Assembly (NCBI RefSeq): GCF_049959315.1
Contig: NZ_CP188201.1
Length of the DNA stretch: 64,000 nt
Direction: 5' to 3' (one strand)
From: Serratia proteamaculans_D
Lineage (GTDB): Bacteria; Pseudomonadota; Gammaproteobacteria; Enterobacterales; Enterobacteriaceae
The position numbers and the translations under genes were made by a program. Positions 18,517-27,624 of this stretch are shown piece by piece. The notes under the pieces are model-generated. The model made no database searches. It saw only the letters and a list, made by a program, of their open reading frames with translations, and was not told the origin of the DNA. Position 1 is the stretch's first letter. The number at the start of each line of letters is the position of its first letter.

Positions 18517-18969
18517 ATGCAAGTTATTCTGCTTGATAAAGTAGCAAACCTGGGCAGCCTGGGTGATCAAGTTAACGTTAAAGCGGGCTACGCCCGTAAC
18601 TTCCTGGTACCACAGGGCAAAGCTGTTCCTGCTACCAAGAAAAACGTAGAGTTCTTCGAAGTTCGCCGTGCAGAACTGGAAGCCAAACTGGCTGAAATTC
18701 TGACTGCTGCTGAAGCTCGCGCAACCAAGATCAACGAACTGGGTTCAGTCACCATCGCGTCTAAATCAGGCGACGAAGGTAAACTGTTCGGCTCTATCGG
18801 CACCCGCGACATCGCTGACGCAGTTACTGCGGCAGGCGTTGAAGTTGCCAAGAGCGAAGTTCGTCTGCCGAATGGCGTTCTGCGTACCACTGGTGAACAC
18901 GAAGTTCAGTTCCAGGTACACAGCGACGTATTCGCACAGCTGAATGTAGTTGTGGTAGCAGAAGCTTAA
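18517..18969 (+). CDS. rplI: 50S ribosomal protein L9
   Basis: L9 has an N-terminal RNA-binding domain (MQVILLDKVANLGSLGDQVN, then KAGYARNFLVPQGKA), a long connecting helix (about 41-75) and a C-terminal domain. The length, 150 residues, is near normal. It is the last gene of the operon before a strong terminator. Confidence 0.98.
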   Translation: MQVILLDKVANLGSLGDQVNVKAGYARNFLVPQGKAVPATKKNVEFFEVRRAELEAKLAEILTAAEARATKINELGSVTIASKSGDEGKLFGSIGTRDIADAVTAAGVEVAKSEVRLPNGVLRTTGEHEVQFQVHSDVFAQLNVVVVAEA

Positions 18970-18989
18970 TCGCTGCTGCTCGCCAAGTT

Positions 18990-19022
18990 AAAACGCCAGC
19001 CTCGTGCTGGCGTTTTGCTTTT
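18990..19022 (+). terminator. rpsF-rplI operon terminator
   Basis: An 11-base perfect stem (AAAACGCCAGC, 18990-19000, with 19006-19016) and 5-base loop, followed by a T-rich tail. Confidence 0.9.
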
Positions 19023-19078
19023 CTGCGTCCGCCAAATCGCGTTACCCTGTTATCACCTTGAGTGAGGAGCAGCGGCAA

Positions 19079-19438
19079 ATGGCAGAGATTAACTTACAGC
19101 GTGTGTATGACTTTACTGGCCCGGCGCCGGTGAACTGCTATCTGATTGATCGACTGTGGCCACGAGGCGTCAGCAAGGAAAGGCTGCAGGGCGTGCAGTG
19201 GCTAAAGCAGGTGGCACCGGATAACGCACTGCGGCAGTGGCTTCATCAGCACCTTGAGCAGTGGGAAGAGTTTGAAAGCCGCTACCGACGGCAGTTAGCG
19301 GAAAATGACGTCTGGCAGCCGCTGGTGGCATTATTACGGCAAGGTCAGCCCGTGACCCTGCTTTATGGCAGTAAAGACACACAGCACAACCAGGGCATCG
19401 TGCTGCGCGACTTTCTATTGGCGCAGTTAGCGGATTAA
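19079..19438 (+). CDS. DUF488 (YeaO-like) protein
   Basis: A 119-residue protein of the DUF488 family, with RLWPRGVSKERL near residue 25 and LLYGSKDTQHNQ near 98. The family's biochemical role is unknown. The start at 19079 fits the family and has GAGGAG 10 bases upstream; an earlier in-frame ATG at 19004 overlaps the rplI terminator and is unlikely. The gene sits between rplI and ytfB, where E. coli has no such gene. Its stop overlaps the convergent ytfB stop by 4 bases. Confidence 0.8.
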   Translation: MAEINLQRVYDFTGPAPVNCYLIDRLWPRGVSKERLQGVQWLKQVAPDNALRQWLHQHLEQWEEFESRYRRQLAENDVWQPLVALLRQGQPVTLLYGSKDTQHNQGIVLRDFLLAQLAD

Positions 19439-20109
19439 CGCTCGCGGCGATAGCTGCCGTCGGCCTGGCGGCGGAACAACACCTGCGTATTATCAGCGGC
19501 GGTGACGGAGAGCGCGGTGATCACGCCGTTAGTATCACGTTCAATCCGCACTTCCTGGCCGGCTTTCATATTACTGAGCGGCTTGTCATTACCTTCCACC
19601 TGCGCCATGGCGAAGACTTCGTTCACCGGCAGGCTATTGTCGCGGAACAGTTGCGCCAGCGTCTGTCCCGGCTGGATCTGGAAGCGTTGCCAGTTGCCCG
19701 CCGGTTCAGGTTCGGCAGCGTGCTGTTGCTGGGCATCATTTTGCAGATCGGCCCGCAATGGCACGCTGTTATCCTGCTGGGTAACCGGGAAAGGTTGCCC
19801 GCTGTTCTGTGAGGAATAAGGCCATAGCAACGCCAGCAGCAGGATGATGCCGAAAATCAGGGTCCAGCGGCGGTGAAAATAGGGTAATGGCTCCATCCAA
19901 TTGAAACCGTCCGGCAGGTGCCAGATCTTCAGCAGCAATGCTTTGATACTTTGCCCCTTACCGTTTCCCGGTGGTTGTTCTGAATCCGGATCTTCTACCG
20001 CCTCTGGCGCGGAGCCTGGTTTCAGGCGCTGGCTGAAGTTCAGCCAGGTGCGCAGCAATGGCTGGTAGACACGGGTGGTTTTCCTTCTCCTGGGCGAGAT
20101 TCTGCCCAT
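19435..20109 (-). CDS. ytfB: Cell-division-linked OapA/LysM-like protein YtfB
   Basis: YtfB is an inner-membrane protein with a peptidoglycan-binding OapA-type domain; in E. coli it affects cell division. Here it has a basic cytoplasmic N-terminus (1-80), one membrane helix at about 82-98, a Gln/Asp/Pro-rich periplasmic linker and an OapA/LysM-like domain at about 138-224 (WQRFQIQPGQTLAQLFRDNSLP). The 224 residues include about 55 extra N-terminal residues compared with E. coli YtfB. The ATG has GAGAGGT upstream. Confidence 0.88.
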   Translation of the reverse strand: MGRISPRRRKTTRVYQPLLRTWLNFSQRLKPGSAPEAVEDPDSEQPPGNGKGQSIKALLLKIWHLPDGFNWMEPLPYFHRRWTLIFGIILLLALLWPYSSQNSGQPFPVTQQDNSVPLRADLQNDAQQQHAAEPEPAGNWQRFQIQPGQTLAQLFRDNSLPVNEVFAMAQVEGNDKPLSNMKAGQEVRIERDTNGVITALSVTAADNTQVLFRRQADGSYRRER

Positions 20110-20395
20110 GGTGACCTCTCTTCAACGGCGTAAAATATCAGGGTACAAAAGTCTGTACCGATGTCCCGATGCTCTTGTTTCAGTATAGTCCGCTAACTGA
20201 TTGAAGTGAAAGGCAGCAGCAAACCCATGCCTGTTGCGGCAGGCTTTTCGCCTGGGGCGCGGGAGCGGGCGTTAACAGGAGGTTATTGTTTCTTTTTCTA
20301 CGACAAAAGTCATCATTCTCCACACAAGATTTTACCCGGCTTTACGGCGCTGTTATGCTGCGCTTTCGACTTTTTAAAGACTAAAGGAAAACCCC

Positions 20396-21016
20396 ATGAC
20401 AACCCCTTCTTTTGACAGCGTTGAAGCTCAAGCGAGTTACGGGATTGGTTTACAGGTCGGCCAGCAGTTGCAAGAGTCCGGTCTGGAAGGTTTACAACCG
20501 GAAGCTTTGCTGGCAGGTTTGCGTGACGCGCTGGAAGGGAATGCCCCGGCGGTTCCGGTAGACGTGGTTCACCGTGCGCTGCGTGAAATCCACGAACGTG
20601 CCGATGCTGTACGTCGCGATCGTCAGCAGGCGATGGCCGTTGAAGGTCAGAAATTCCTGGAAGACAACGCCAAGCGTGACGAAGTGACGCTGACCGAATC
20701 CGGTCTGCAGTTCTCCGTGCTGGAGCAGGGCGATGGCCCAATCCCGTCCCGTCAGGATCGCGTGCGTGTGCATTACACCGGTCGTCTGATTAACGGCGAC
20801 GTGTTTGACAGCTCCGTAGAGCGCGGCCAGCCGGCAGAATTCCCGGTCAGCGGCGTGATCCCAGGCTGGATCGAAGCGCTGACTCTGATGCCGGTCGGCT
20901 CCAAATGGCAGCTGTACATCCCACACGACCTGGCCTACGGCGAGCGTGGTGCAGGCGCATCCATCCCGCCATTCAGCGCGCTGGTGTTTGACGTAGAACT
21001 GCTGGAAATTCTGTAA
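20396..21016 (+). CDS. fklB: FKBP-type peptidyl-prolyl isomerase FklB (FKBP22)
   Basis: A cis-trans prolyl isomerase. The helical N-terminal dimerisation domain (about 1-95) is followed by a C-terminal FKBP domain (about 115-206) with VRVHYTGRLINGDVFDSS, GVIPGWIEAL and the YGERGAGASIPP loop. At 206 residues it is the same length as E. coli FKBP22. It stands next to ytfB and cpdB, as expected. A clear hairpin follows. Confidence 0.96.
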   Translation: MTTPSFDSVEAQASYGIGLQVGQQLQESGLEGLQPEALLAGLRDALEGNAPAVPVDVVHRALREIHERADAVRRDRQQAMAVEGQKFLEDNAKRDEVTLTESGLQFSVLEQGDGPIPSRQDRVRVHYTGRLINGDVFDSSVERGQPAEFPVSGVIPGWIEALTLMPVGSKWQLYIPHDLAYGERGAGASIPPFSALVFDVELLEIL

Positions 21017-21034
21017 GTCACCGCAGAGTTTTTC

Positions 21035-21065
21035 AAGGGCGCCTTAACGGCGCCCTTATTGTTTA
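21035..21065. terminator. Terminator between fklB and cpdB
   Basis: A 9-base perfect stem (AAGGGCGCC, 21035-21043, with 21049-21057) and a T-rich tail. It lies between two convergent genes and can serve both. Confidence 0.8.
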
Positions 21066-23015
21066 TTTCTTCTGCAAATCAATCTGATAAACCGCAAAGC
21101 CGATGCTGTCTGTTCCTTCAGCTTTCATCGGGTACTGGGCGTGCGCTTTGATAAACGCAGTGGCTTTGTCACTCGGTGAGGTTTCGAAGCGGATATCCAA
21201 CGGCTGCGGGCTGCTGAATGTGGCCAGGCGCCAGTTATTATCCACCTGTGGCTTCACCGCGCCGTGTTGTTTGGTCTCAGCGCTGATATAAGCCGCCAGC
21301 ACCGAACGGTTCTCATCCGGTGAGGCGAAGGCAATGTGTTGATCGCCGGTACCGGCAAACTTGCCGCCGTAGGCGCGGTAGTTATTGGTGGCAACCAGGA
21401 AGGTGGCTTTCGGATCGATCGGTTTGCCTTTGAACGTCAGATCCTTGATGCGCTCCGCCTTGTCGTTAATTAGCTGGCATTCGCCGTCGTAACGCGCCGG
21501 CTGGCTGACGTCGACCTGATAATTAACCCCGTCAATCACATCAAAGTTATAAGTGCGGAAACCGTCCCAGTTGATCAGGCCCTGTGGTTTGCTGCTGTTG
21601 ACGTCGATCTGGTTGAACTGCCCGGCGGAACATTCCAGCCATTCCTTCACTTCTTTGCCGCTGGCTTTTACCACCACCAGCGTGTTGGGATAAAGGTAGA
21701 GGTCTGAAGCGTTCCGAAAGGTGAGTTGGCCTTTTTCGACTTCAACGAAGCTGGCCGGATCGTTTTTGCGTCCGCCCACCTTGAACGGTGCCGCAGCAGA
21801 CAGCACCGGCAGGTCAGCCAAATCCGGATCGCCCTGAATATAGTGCTCGACGTAGGCCTTTTGCGCGTTATTGACGATCTGCACCGTCGGATCATCCTGA
21901 ACCAGCGCCAGATAGCTGTACATGTTGTCGTCGGCCTTGCCGACGGGCTTGCTGACAAAGTCTCGCGTGCCTTTGTGATCTTCTGCCAGTACCTTCAGCA
22001 GGTTGGCGTCTTCCGCCGCTAGCGACTTTTTGTTCTCTTTGTCGTAAATCGGCCGAGCTTGTGCCTTGGCCGCTGTGACTTTCCAGCTACCGCTGTCGTT
22101 ATTCAATTGCAGATCGACCACGCCGAGATGATCGCCCCACTGGCCCGGCATCACTGCCGGAATGCCGTTTAGCGTACCCTGTGCGATGTCAGCCCCTTTG
22201 ATATTGGCGAAGTCTTTGCTTGGGAACACGGCGTGAGCATGGCCGAACATGATGGCGTCGATGCCCGGTACCTGGCTGAGATAGTACACCGAGTTTTCTG
22301 CCATGGCCTTGTACGGCTCGCTGGACAGGCCGGAGTGTGGGATAGCCACCACCAGATCGGCGCCCTGTTTGCGCATTTCCGGCACGTAGCGTTTAGCCGT
22401 TTCGGTGATGTCGTTGACGGTGACCTTGCCCTGCAGATTGGCTTTGTCCCACACCAGGATTTGCGGCGGCACAAAGCCGATATAACCGATGCGCAAACTA
22501 TGTTCTTTGCCGTCACGGTCTTTTACCGGCGTATCGACGATAATGTAAGGAGTGAACAGGGGTTTCTGCGTTTTAGCGTCGATCACGTTGGCGTTGATAT
22601 ACGGGAATTTGGCACCGGCAATGGCGTTCTTCAGGTAGTCGAGCCCGTAGTTGAACTCATGGTTGCCGATATTGCCGACCACATAATTCAGGGTATTCAT
22701 CGCCTTATACACCGGGTGCACATCACCGGGTTTCAGGCCCCTGGCCGCCATATAATCGCCGAGCGGGCTGCCCTGAATAATGTCGCCGTTGTCCACCAGC
22801 ACCGTATTGGCTGCCTGCTGGCGGGCTTGTTCAATCAGGCTGGCGGTACGTACCAGACCGAATTTATCGGTCGGTTTATCCTTGTAGTAATCGAAGTCCA
22901 TCATGTTGCTGTGCAGGTCGGTCGTTTCCAGCACGCGCAGATCGACCGTTGCCGCCTGCGCCGAGGCGCACACCAGCATAGCGAGGGCAGACAACGTCAG
23001 CGGACGCTTCATCAT
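21063..23015 (-). CDS. cpdB: Periplasmic 2',3'-cyclic-nucleotide 2'-phosphodiesterase / 3'-nucleotidase CpdB
   Basis: CpdB hydrolyses 2',3'-cyclic nucleotides and 3'-nucleotides in the periplasm, so that the products can be taken up. A signal peptide (MMKRPLTLSALAMLVCASAQA) is followed by a metallophosphoesterase domain, with TTDLHSNMMDFDYY, VDNGDIIQGSP, GNHEFNYG and GHAHAVFP as metal ligands. A 5'-nucleotidase C-terminal domain ends the protein. Starting at 23015 gives 650 residues, near the E. coli length, with GGAG upstream; longer in-frame starts would bury the signal peptide. It is divergent from cysQ. Confidence 0.96.
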   Translation of the reverse strand: MMKRPLTLSALAMLVCASAQAATVDLRVLETTDLHSNMMDFDYYKDKPTDKFGLVRTASLIEQARQQAANTVLVDNGDIIQGSPLGDYMAARGLKPGDVHPVYKAMNTLNYVVGNIGNHEFNYGLDYLKNAIAGAKFPYINANVIDAKTQKPLFTPYIIVDTPVKDRDGKEHSLRIGYIGFVPPQILVWDKANLQGKVTVNDITETAKRYVPEMRKQGADLVVAIPHSGLSSEPYKAMAENSVYYLSQVPGIDAIMFGHAHAVFPSKDFANIKGADIAQGTLNGIPAVMPGQWGDHLGVVDLQLNNDSGSWKVTAAKAQARPIYDKENKKSLAAEDANLLKVLAEDHKGTRDFVSKPVGKADDNMYSYLALVQDDPTVQIVNNAQKAYVEHYIQGDPDLADLPVLSAAAPFKVGGRKNDPASFVEVEKGQLTFRNASDLYLYPNTLVVVKASGKEVKEWLECSAGQFNQIDVNSSKPQGLINWDGFRTYNFDVIDGVNYQVDVSQPARYDGECQLINDKAERIKDLTFKGKPIDPKATFLVATNNYRAYGGKFAGTGDQHIAFASPDENRSVLAAYISAETKQHGAVKPQVDNNWRLATFSSPQPLDIRFETSPSDKATAFIKAHAQYPMKAEGTDSIGFAVYQIDLQKK

Positions 23016-23133
23016 TTTTAGTTTTCTCCATTCCATTTTTCGAGTTTTATCGCAGAGGAACATGTAATTAACATTGGTTGTCTCACCAAACTGTGAAGTG
23101 TGGCAGAAAATCAGCCGAGACAGGGCAGTAAAT

Positions 23134-23147
23134 GTCACAGTTGTGAC
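23134..23147. promoter_or_regulatory. Palindrome in the cpdB-cysQ gap
   Basis: GTCACAGTTGTGAC is a 6-base inverted repeat with a 2-base centre, in the 256-base divergent gap. The arrangement is the reverse of a CRP site, so the binding protein is unknown and the repeat may be chance. Confidence 0.3.
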
Positions 23148-23271
23148 GGTAAAGACTTGAGCAATTACCGCGGGTTAAATCGTTGTGATGGATATTCGAT
23201 GCAAAAAAAACTAGGCTGCTAGCAATGAGAAAGGGGAAATGACCCATGGAACTGCATATCTGAGGTGAATG

Positions 23272-24012
23272 ATGTTAGAGCAAATTTGCCAACTGTCCCG
23301 CGAGGCGGGCGCAGCAATCATGGCGGTATATGACGGTAAACAACCGCTTGATATCGCACAGAAAAAAGATGATTCCCCGGTGACGGCGGCCGATCTGGCG
23401 GCGCACCATATTATCCAACGTGGCCTGGCGGCGCTAACGCCGGAAATCCCTTTACTGTCAGAGGAAGATCCACCGAGCTGGGAAGTGCGACAGAACTGGA
23501 CGCGTTACTGGCTGGTCGATCCGCTGGATGGCACCAAGGAGTTCCTTAATCGTAACGGCGAATTCACGGTAAATATCGCGTTGATTGAAGACGGGCAGGC
23601 GGTAATGGGCGTGGTTTACGCCCCGGCGATCGACGTGTTGTACCTGGCCGAACGCGGCAAAGCCTGGAAAGAAGAAAAGGGCCAACGCCAGGCGATTGGC
23701 GTCAGTAATGCCAATCCGCCGTTGGTGGTGGTTAGTCGCTCGCACAGTGACGAAGAGCTGAAGGATTACCTGAATCAGTTAGGTGAGCATCAGACCGTAT
23801 CTGTCGGTTCCTCGCTGAAGTTCTGCCTGGTGGCAGAAGGTAAAGCGCAGCTTTACCCACGTTTTGGGCCGACCAATATCTGGGATACCGCCGCCGGACA
23901 CGCGGTGGCGGTGGCGGCCGGAGCGCAGATCCACGACTGGCAGGGCAGGCCGCTGCTCTATACACCGCGTGAGTCTTTCCTCAACCCCGGTTTCCGGGTT
24001 TCGCTGTTCTAA
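23272..24012 (+). CDS. cysQ: 3'(2'),5'-bisphosphate nucleotidase CysQ
   Basis: CysQ removes the 3'-phosphate from PAP and PAPS, recycling by-products of sulphate assimilation. The lithium-sensitive phosphatase signatures are LLSEED (61-66), DPLDGTKEF (83-91) and WDTAAGHA near 206. Two ATG codons lie side by side at 23269 and 23272. I chose the second because it is better spaced from GAGG and gives MLEQICQLSREAG, as in E. coli. At 246 residues it is the usual length. Confidence 0.96.
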   Translation: MLEQICQLSREAGAAIMAVYDGKQPLDIAQKKDDSPVTAADLAAHHIIQRGLAALTPEIPLLSEEDPPSWEVRQNWTRYWLVDPLDGTKEFLNRNGEFTVNIALIEDGQAVMGVVYAPAIDVLYLAERGKAWKEEKGQRQAIGVSNANPPLVVVSRSHSDEELKDYLNQLGEHQTVSVGSSLKFCLVAEGKAQLYPRFGPTNIWDTAAGHAVAVAAGAQIHDWQGRPLLYTPRESFLNPGFRVSLF

Positions 24013-24013
24013 T

Positions 24014-24571
24014 TCAGTTCGCCAGGAGTTGGTGCAGTTGGGTCATGACCTGCTGCACCTCTTCCGGCGTCAGTGCGCCGTCTTTGGCAAACTGGATCCT
24101 GCCTTGCTTATCCAGCACCACAATGGCTGATCCCTTCGGCTGTAAATCCCAGGCCTTGCGCACGTTGCCGTTGCTGTCGACCACAAACTGCGACCAGGGG
24201 AACTCTTTCTTGCTGTCTTCAATGCTGCTGCGGACAAACATCGCCGTGCCGAGCAGAGCATCATCGGTATTCACTATTGTCGTCGTTTGGTAACGATCGT
24301 GCGGTAGCTTGGCTTTCTTAATCGCTTCAATCAGTGGATCGTTCATGTCTTTGGCAGAGCTGCGGCCGGCAATATGCTGGATGACTCGCACTTTTCCACT
24401 GAGCTGCGCGCTATTCCAGTTTTGATAGCTAAACTTATCATTAGCGTAGTTCAACTCACCCTTGTCGCTGACGCCAATCGGCGCTACGCGTTGCTGGAGC
24501 TGGAAGTTATGCGCAGAGGCAAAAAGGGGTGCAAACAGCAGGGATGCAATGAGCATGTGACTTTTTTTCAT
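24014..24571 (-). CDS. ytfJ: Periplasmic YtfJ family protein
   Basis: A 185-residue secreted protein with a signal peptide (MKKSHMLIASLLFAPLFASA) and a thioredoxin-like fold, in which the active-site cysteines are absent. It matches E. coli YtfJ over the whole length, including KLPHDRYQTTTIVNTDDA and ALTPEEVQQVM. Function unknown. The start at 24571 has AAGGAG upstream; the upstream in-frame ATG at 24607 would precede the signal peptide. Its end abuts the convergent cysQ (1 base apart). Confidence 0.88.
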   Translation of the reverse strand: MKKSHMLIASLLFAPLFASAHNFQLQQRVAPIGVSDKGELNYANDKFSYQNWNSAQLSGKVRVIQHIAGRSSAKDMNDPLIEAIKKAKLPHDRYQTTTIVNTDDALLGTAMFVRSSIEDSKKEFPWSQFVVDSNGNVRKAWDLQPKGSAIVVLDKQGRIQFAKDGALTPEEVQQVMTQLHQLLAN

Positions 24572-24738
24572 GCCTTCTCCTTGAAGGGGGAATGGTGCCG
24601 ACAGCACCCGACAGCCTAAAGCATAGGTGGTGATCGGAGGTCTGTCCTGTTAGCCGGATCTCAGTTCTTCCTTCTGACCGCTAATACCCTATTTTTGAAG
24701 GGATATACTGAAAAAGTTATATATAATCATATACAATT

Positions 24739-24756
24739 CTGTCAAAAAGTGTAAAT
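24739..24756 (+). promoter_or_regulatory. Possible Pho box upstream of ytfK
   Basis: CTGTCAAAAAGTGTAAAT resembles two PhoB half-sites (CTGTCAT, 4 bases, CTGTCAT); the first is good and the second weak. E. coli ytfK is known to be phosphate-regulated, which is the main support. Confidence 0.3.
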
Positions 24757-24897
24757 CCAGTGAAGATCTCCAGGCGGAAATGAACGTTATGGTCTTTACT
24801 AGGTCTACTACATGGCAATCAAGTTGCGTTCTTACTTTAGAGGCTGCCACCTTGGCGGCTCGCTGAGCGCATGGACCAAACGGAGGAAAGTAATAGA

Positions 24898-25104
24898 ATG
24901 AGAATCTTCCAGCGTTATAATCCGTTGAAAGTGGCGAAGTACGTTAAGACCCTGTTTCGTGGCCGGCTGTATATCAAAGATGTGGGCGCGTTCGAATTCG
25001 ATGAAGGGAAAATTTTACTGCCGAAAATTCGCGACCGGCGTCATTTCAGCGTGATGTCAGAGGTTAACCGTCAGGTGTTGTTACTGCAGACCGAGATGGG
25101 TTGA
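24898..25104 (+). CDS. ytfK: YtfK, activator of SpoT-dependent (p)ppGpp accumulation
   Basis: A 68-residue basic protein of the DUF1107 type, nearly identical in plan to E. coli YtfK (RIFQRYNPLKVAKYVKTLFRGRLYIK, shown here in part: FRGRLYIKDVGAFEFDEGK). In E. coli, YtfK binds SpoT and tips it towards (p)ppGpp synthesis under phosphate or fatty-acid starvation. The ATG at 24898 is chosen because it has GGAGGAAAG upstream and matches the family N-terminus; an in-frame ATG at 24871 is too early. Confidence 0.9.
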   Translation: MRIFQRYNPLKVAKYVKTLFRGRLYIKDVGAFEFDEGKILLPKIRDRRHFSVMSEVNRQVLLLQTEMG

Positions 25105-25145
25105 TCAACGAGCTATTGAAGTACCCTGCAAGAGCTAAAATAATT

Positions 25146-25175
25146 GCGGCCCCGTTTGGGGCCGCTGACGTTTTT
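25146..25175. terminator. Terminator between ytfK and ytfL
   Basis: An 8-base GC stem (GCGGCCCC, 25146-25153, with 25158-25165) and 4-base loop. A T-run follows at 25171 on the plus strand and a T-rich stretch on the minus strand, so it probably works both ways. Confidence 0.75.
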
Positions 25176-25186
25176 ACCGGTTGAGA

Positions 25187-26518
25187 TCAGGCCGCGGAGG
25201 TTTCTTCCGGCGCCTTCGGCAGTACCGATGCCGGTTTGTCGCTCAGCCGGGTTACCAACAGCTGGTCAATCTTGTAGCTGTCGATATCCACTACTTCAAA
25301 CTTGTAACCGGCGTATTTGACGAAGTCGGTCCGTTTCGGGATCTTGCGCAGCATATACATCATAAAGCCGCCGATGGTTTCGTAGTTGCCCGCCTGCGGG
25401 AACTCATCAATGTGCAGCACGCGCATTACATCTTCAATCGGCGTACCGCCTTCAATCAGCCACGAGCTTTCATCACGCGCTACGATCTGCTCTTCCTGGC
25501 CCTGGCCTACCAGATCGCCCATCAGCGTGGTCATCACGTCATTGAGTGTGATGATACCCACGACCAAGGCATACTCATTGAGAATAACCGCAAAGTCTTC
25601 ACCGGCGGTTTTAAAGCTTTCCAGCGCTTCGGACAGCGTCAGGGTATCCGGCACGATCAGCGCCGATCGGATCTGCACGCCGCTGCTCAGCACCAGGCTC
25701 TGATTGCCCAGCACGCGGTTCAACAGGTCTTTGGAGTCCACGTAGCCGACGACTTGATCGATATTGCCATCACACACCAGGAACTTGGAGTGCGGATGGG
25801 TCGAGACCTTCTCGATAATGCTTTCTTCGGTCTCACGCAGGTCAAAGTAAACCACGCTTTCGCGCGAGGTCATCGACGAAGGGACGGTGCGAGACTCCAG
25901 TTCGAAGACGTTTTCGATCAGCTCATGTTCCTGTTTGCGCAGCACACCCGCCAGGGCACCGGCTTCTACCACCGCGTAGATATCGTCGGAGGTGATGTCG
26001 TCTTTGCGCACCATCGGCAGTTTGAACAGGCGGAAGATCAGGTTTGCCATGCCGTTGAAGAACCACACCAGCGGCCGGAAAATCATGATCGAGAAACGCA
26101 TCGGGTTGATGATCCGGACGGCAAACGTCTCTGGTGCAATCATACCGATGCGCTTCGGGGTCAAATCTGCAAACAGGATAAACAGGCTGGTGACCAGCAC
26201 GAACGAACAGACGAAGCTGGCCTGCTCTGCCAGTTCAGGTGACAAAAAGCGATCGAACAACGGTTGGAAAGTAGGAGAAAAGGCTGCATCGCCGACGATA
26301 CCGCCGAGAATGGCCACGGCGTTCAGGCCAATCTGCACCACGGTAAAATACAGCCCCGGGGTTTCCTGCAGTTTGAGGACTTTGGCGGCATTGACGTTAC
26401 CTTCGTCAGCCATCATTTTCAGTTTAATCTTGCGTGACGCGGCCAGAGATATTTCCGACAGTGAGAAGAACGCACTCACTGCGATCAGAAAAAGAATCAG
26501 TAAAATACTGTTTAACAT
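25187..26518 (-). CDS. ytfL: CNNM/CBS-domain inner-membrane protein YtfL (CorC/HlyC family)
   Basis: A 443-residue membrane protein. The N-terminal DUF21/CNNM domain has four hydrophobic helices (first at about 2-22). A pair of CBS domains follows at about 220-345 (YVDSKDLLNRVL and VVGIITLNDVMTTLMG), and a C-terminal CorC_HlyC domain at about 355-435. Relatives are proposed divalent-cation exporters or modulators of them; an E. coli role in polyamine (putrescine) export has been reported. It is transcribed alone towards ytfK. Confidence 0.9.
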   Translation of the reverse strand: MLNSILLILFLIAVSAFFSLSEISLAASRKIKLKMMADEGNVNAAKVLKLQETPGLYFTVVQIGLNAVAILGGIVGDAAFSPTFQPLFDRFLSPELAEQASFVCSFVLVTSLFILFADLTPKRIGMIAPETFAVRIINPMRFSIMIFRPLVWFFNGMANLIFRLFKLPMVRKDDITSDDIYAVVEAGALAGVLRKQEHELIENVFELESRTVPSSMTSRESVVYFDLRETEESIIEKVSTHPHSKFLVCDGNIDQVVGYVDSKDLLNRVLGNQSLVLSSGVQIRSALIVPDTLTLSEALESFKTAGEDFAVILNEYALVVGIITLNDVMTTLMGDLVGQGQEEQIVARDESSWLIEGGTPIEDVMRVLHIDEFPQAGNYETIGGFMMYMLRKIPKRTDFVKYAGYKFEVVDIDSYKIDQLLVTRLSDKPASVLPKAPEETSAA

Positions 26519-26695
26519 AATCTATCCATACGTGCCGACGGGATGACGGCGCTCTTGAGGAAGGGTAGTACATTGTAAAAAAAGTAGCGATAACAACCAG
26601 AAAGGAGGCTATCAGGCCGCAGATGCGGCCCGCACAGTATAGCAGCAGCCCTACCGGGGCCGCCAGTGGTTAAAAAATTACCGCCAACCTGTGGC

Positions 26696-27337
26696 TTAGC
26701 CCTGTGGGGGTAAACAAACACCTATGCCACCCAGGCCACAGTATCCTTCCGGATTCTTATACAGGTACTGCTGGTGGTCGTCCTCGGCATAGTAGAACGG
26801 CAGTGCCGGAGTGACTTCGGTGGTGATGGCGCGTTTATCACCGGCCTGGTTCATCGCCTGTTGGAAACGCTGCAGGCTGCTTTCCGCTTCGGTCTGCTGC
26901 TCTGGCGTCAGAGTATAAATCGCCGAGCGGTACTGGGTACCGACGTCGCCGCCCTGACGCATGCCTTGCGCCGGGTCGTGGTTCTCCCAGAAGACCTGCA
27001 GCAACTGTTTATAGCTGATGATTTTCGGATCGAATACCACTCGCACCACTTCAGTGTGGCCCGTTTGGCCGCTACACACTTCGCGATAAGTCGGGTTTGG
27101 CGTATAGCCACCGCTGTAGCCTGCAGCGGTGCTGTAAACCCCTTGCTGCTGCCAGAACAGGCGTTCCACTCCCCAGAAACACCCCATGGCGAAGATCGCT
27201 ACCTGCATGCCGTCCGGCACCTGGGTCATTGAGTGATCGGTGACCACGTTAAGCGTGGCAACCGGCATGGGAGTGGTGCGGCCAGGCAATGCGTTTGCCT
27301 GGTCGACGGTTTGTGTTTTATCAAAAAATGGCACCAC
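26696..27337 (-). CDS. msrA: Peptide methionine sulfoxide reductase MsrA
   Basis: MsrA reduces methionine-S-sulfoxide in proteins and free methionine. The catalytic motif MGCFWGVERLFW places the active cysteine at 53. GYSGGYTPNPTYREVCSG and the C-terminal GYCGLGGIGVCLPP carry the recycling cysteines. At 213 residues it matches E. coli MsrA and lies divergent from tamA, as there. Confidence 0.96.
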   Translation of the reverse strand: MVPFFDKTQTVDQANALPGRTTPMPVATLNVVTDHSMTQVPDGMQVAIFAMGCFWGVERLFWQQQGVYSTAAGYSGGYTPNPTYREVCSGQTGHTEVVRVVFDPKIISYKQLLQVFWENHDPAQGMRQGGDVGTQYRSAIYTLTPEQQTEAESSLQRFQQAMNQAGDKRAITTEVTPALPFYYAEDDHQQYLYKNPEGYCGLGGIGVCLPPQG

Positions 27338-27624
27338 GGTTGACTCCTGTTGTCACAGTAAGAATTGGCCCAAGAGGCGGCAGTTAAGTTGTATCTAACC
27401 GCAACTTTGCCCACAATAAGCTACATATTGAGATTATGTCTCAGATTAACGCAGTATTTAGAGCGCCAAAAGATAAGAATGCGCCAGTTTACTGCGGCAG
27501 TAAAACCGTAACATGCAGCGTCTGGAATAATGCTGAAAAGGGCCGCCGTCCTGATAGCGCGGAGTAGGCCCTGGCCCCAGAGTGAGTGTTATTACAGGAA
27601 AGTAAAATAAATTAAGGAGAACAC

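Noticed and set aside
23134..23147. CRP site between cpdB and cysQ
   Set aside because: The palindrome has TCACA before TGTGA, the reverse order of a CRP site, so CRP binding is not supported.
26615..26630. Hairpin after msrA as a terminator
   Set aside because: A 6-base GC stem is present (GGCCGC and GCGGCC), but there is no T-run behind it on the minus strand, so it was not listed as a terminator.
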